From an uncultured Sulfitobacter sp. (GTDB lineage: Bacteria > Pseudomonadota > Alphaproteobacteria > Rhodobacterales > Rhodobacteraceae), in contig NZ_CANMFS010000002.1 of the NCBI RefSeq assembly GCF_947497275.1, positions 186,001 to 250,000 of the forward strand: DNA of 64,000 nucleotides, written 5' to 3'. This document shows, piece by piece, positions 61,928 to 64,000 of this stretch (within the stretch, counting starts at the first letter, position 1; every line of letters starts with the position of its first letter). A program made the position numbers and the translations under genes. Under the pieces are notes generated by a model, which had not been told where the DNA came from, did not search any database, and saw only the letters and a program-made list of their open reading frames with translations.

Positions 61928-63277
61928 TCAAGACGCGACACCCTGCGGCTCCAATCCGCAGTCCCTGGCAAGCACGCCCAGACTGTCGTCGAGGATGCTC
62001 AGGATCTCTCCGATCTGGGCTTCGGTCACGATCATCGGCGGGCAGACGAGGAAATGATCCCCGGCAACGCCGCCGCGCGTGCGGCGCGAATAGGTAATCA
62101 GATTGCGCGCATAGCAAATCTCGACAAACCGCTCGAAGGCACGCAGTTCCGCAGGCAGCGGCTCCATCGTGTCGCGGTCCGAGACAAGCTCGAACGCCGT
62201 CAAAAGCCCCTTGCCCCTGACATCCCCTATTATCGAGTGACGCGCCATCAGGTCGCGCAGCCCGGACATCAGCACCTCGCCCATCGTCCGTGTGTTCGCC
62301 ATGAGATCCAGCCGATCAATCTCTCCCAACACTGCCAGCCCGGCAGCACAGGCCAGCGGGTTGCCCGCGTAGGTGTGCCCATGAGCGAAACCGCCCGCGT
62401 CCAGCACGGTTTCGACCATTTCCCCGTCCGCAATCATCGCGCCCAGCGGCACGTATCCCGCGCCGAAACCTTTCGACAGGGCGACCAGATCAGGCCGGAT
62501 GTTCCAGTGTTCGGAGGCCAGAAACGTGCCGGTCCGACCGACGCCGGACATGACTTCGTCCATGATCAGCAACACGCCGAACTCGTCGCAAATTTCACGC
62601 ACGCGGGCGTAATAGCTGTCCGGCCCGACCAGAGCGCCCGTAGACGCGCCACCCACCGGCTCCATCGCAAAGGCGAGCACGCTGTCGGGGCCCTGGGCCA
62701 GTATTTCGTCGCGCAGCATCTGCGCATATTTCAAGCCCCGGTCGTGATCCGACAGGTTGTCGCGGTCCAGATAGCAGGTAGGAGCCGGGATTTTCGGCAT
62801 TTCCCTGAACAACGGCGCGAAGGCATCCGTCAACGGCCCGTAGCCCGTGATCGCCAGTGCCCCCATGGTGGATCCGTGATAGGACGGAAACCGCGAGATC
62901 ACCTTCCAGCGGCTGCCCTGCCCTGCCGCGACCGCCCACTGGCGCGCGAACTTCATGCAGGATTCCATCGCTTCCGATCCACCGGAAACGAAAAACACCT
63001 TGTCGAGCCCTTCGGGCATCCGGTCGGCAATCGCGCCTGCCAGATTTTCCGCCGCCGCGCTTTCGAAATGCAGACGGTAGGCAAACGTCGCGCTGTCCAT
63101 CTGCGCCTTCATCGCCGCAAGGACGTTTGGATTGGAATGACCGATGTTGCTAACCATCGCGCCGGACGATCCGTCGATGTATCGCTGCCCGTTCTTGCCC
63201 CAAATATAAATCCCTTCCGCACGATCCACTTCGGGACGACGCTGGCGGCTTTGGTAAAACAGGTTCGATTTCTTCAC
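61928..63277 (-). CDS. Class III aminotransferase (omega-amino acid type)
   Basis: This PLP enzyme of 449 residues belongs to the class III family, which acts on terminal amino groups such as those of beta-alanine, putrescine or diaminobutyrate. The PLP Lys is in VALSKGFGAGYVPLG, and LLIMDEVMSGVGRTG holds the Asp that binds the pyridine nitrogen. I chose the GTG at 63277 with GAGGGA about nine bases upstream; the frame to 63373 would overlap the divergent regulator gene. It begins the unit that continues with the deacetylase and TRAP genes. Confidence 0.92.
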   Translation of the reverse strand: MKKSNLFYQSRQRRPEVDRAEGIYIWGKNGQRYIDGSSGAMVSNIGHSNPNVLAAMKAQMDSATFAYRLHFESAAAENLAGAIADRMPEGLDKVFFVSGGSEAMESCMKFARQWAVAAGQGSRWKVISRFPSYHGSTMGALAITGYGPLTDAFAPLFREMPKIPAPTCYLDRDNLSDHDRGLKYAQMLRDEILAQGPDSVLAFAMEPVGGASTGALVGPDSYYARVREICDEFGVLLIMDEVMSGVGRTGTFLASEHWNIRPDLVALSKGFGAGYVPLGAMIADGEMVETVLDAGGFAHGHTYAGNPLACAAGLAVLGEIDRLDLMANTRTMGEVLMSGLRDLMARHSIIGDVRGKGLLTAFELVSDRDTMEPLPAELRAFERFVEICYARNLITYSRRTRGGVAGDHFLVCPPMIVTEAQIGEILSILDDSLGVLARDCGLEPQGVAS

Positions 63278-63363
63278 GACACTTATCCCTCGCAAAGCGG
63301 TTTTGTTGAGCTTGTGTTTGTTTCCGCCATAGAGCAAATAGATAGTGGTTATGAACGCCATTG

Positions 63364-64000
63364 ATGAAACCAATGAAGCCGCCCGCTGAACCGGAAAAAC
63401 TGGTCCGGGAACTGGACTGGAACCTGCTGCGTACCTTCATGATCGTGGTGCAGGAAGGCAGCATCACGCGTGCCGCCCACCGCCTGATGCTGCGACAGCC
63501 CACGGTCAGCCAGGCCCTCAAACGGTTGGAGACGCGACTGGGCACACGGTTGATCGACCGCAGCCCGACACAGTTTCGCGTCACCCCGGCAGGACAGACG
63601 TTATACCGGGAATGTCTGGAGATTTTCGGCAACCTTGTCCGCACCGTTCAAAGCACCCAAGGCACCCAGGACGTCGTGACGGGCAAAGTGACGCTGGCGC
63701 TTCTCAGCGGGGTGGAGAACGATTTCTTCGATACTGTCCTGTCGGACTTTCACCGCGCTCATCCGCACGTCAGCCTCGACATCGAGGTGATGTCCAGCAA
63801 GGCCGTTCAGCAAGCGGTGCTCGGCAAATCTGCTAGCCTCGGCGTCTGCCTGATGCATGACGCGCACCCAAATCTGGACTACCGGACGCTCTATCGTTCT
63901 TACTTCGGTTTTTATTGCGGCCCCGGTCACCCCCTGTTCGGTCTGCGTGATCTGAGTTTCGAGGACATGCGCGATTATACGTCGATCTCTTTCAGGACGG
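63364..64000 (+). CDS. LysR family transcriptional regulator, 5' part
   Basis: The frame opens at the ATG at 63364 and runs off the window end after about 212 codons. The N-terminal winged helix is complete (LLRTFMIVVQEGSITRAAHR, then LRQPTVSQALKRLETRLG), followed by the start of the effector-binding domain (GKVTLALLSGVENDFFDTVL). It is divergent from the aminotransferase with 86 bases between the starts, the usual LysR arrangement, so it probably controls the aminotransferase/deacetylase/TRAP unit. Confidence 0.93.
   Translation, partial: MKPMKPPAEPEKLVRELDWNLLRTFMIVVQEGSITRAAHRLMLRQPTVSQALKRLETRLGTRLIDRSPTQFRVTPAGQTLYRECLEIFGNLVRTVQSTQGTQDVVTGKVTLALLSGVENDFFDTVLSDFHRAHPHVSLDIEVMSSKAVQQAVLGKSASLGVCLMHDAHPNLDYRTLYRSYFGFYCGPGHPLFGLRDLSFEDMRDYTSISFRT

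Overview
The window looks like a chromosomal segment of an alphaproteobacterium of the Rhodobacteraceae/Roseobacter type. The reasons are the moderately high GC content, three TRAP-type transporters (plus the remains of a fourth) each beside catabolic genes, small alphaproteobacterial membrane proteins, and the block of cell-wall amidase, PBP1A and RF2. No insertion sequence, prophage or CRISPR array is visible.

Layout. (1) 1-2428: a TRAP transporter (end of the binding protein, DctQ, DctM). (2) 2729-10815: an iron-acquisition block with two tandem TonB-dependent receptors, a convergent binding-protein/permease/permease/ATPase siderophore ABC operon, and a divergent DUF2218 gene. (3) 11313-16548: a MarR regulator, an ADP-forming acyl-CoA synthetase, and a divergent pair of acyl-CoA dehydrogenases. 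(4) 16747-30298: a minus-strand operon in which a biotin-dependent acyl-CoA carboxylase (two subunits), a nitronate monooxygenase-like flavoprotein, a TIGR03084 protein, an enoyl-CoA hydratase, an AtuA-type DUF1446 protein, a second ADP-forming acyl-CoA synthetase and a second TRAP transporter are tightly linked. An IclR regulator (30764-31498) lies between it and a plus-strand arm (31648-35874) of a class III CoA-transferase, acyl-CoA dehydrogenase, thiolase and thioesterase. Together these could import an organic acid, make its CoA ester, dehydrogenate, carboxylate, hydrate and thiolyse it. This resembles acyclic-terpene or leucine-type catabolism, but the substrate is not known.

(5) 35875-38516: a decayed island holding a fused remnant of a TRAP operon and a frameshifted two-component system. 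(6) 38619-42436: an acidic membrane-anchored protein, then acetolactate synthase (ilvI, ilvN) with an attenuator whose leader peptide is rich in Leu/Val/Ile codons. A calcium-binding EF-hand gene on the opposite strand separates the two subunit genes. (7) 42825-53559: housekeeping genes (DUF2189, amidase, prfB, PBP1A, cell-wall amidase, aminotransferase, M48/TPR protease, DsbA-like). (8) 53893-57551: a glycosyltransferase and a divergent sulfotransferase-like gene, two tRNA-Asp and one tRNA-Val, small membrane proteins and a histidine phosphatase. (9) 57635-64000: a third TRAP transporter in line with a histone-deacetylase-like amidohydrolase and a class III aminotransferase, with a divergent LysR gene cut by the window edge.

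The most interesting points are the AtuA/carboxylase/CoA-synthetase catabolic regulon with a candidate IclR box at both promoters, the small ORF locked between dctQ and dctM, the ilv attenuator, the decayed TRAP/two-component island, and the deacetylase-transaminase-TRAP module.
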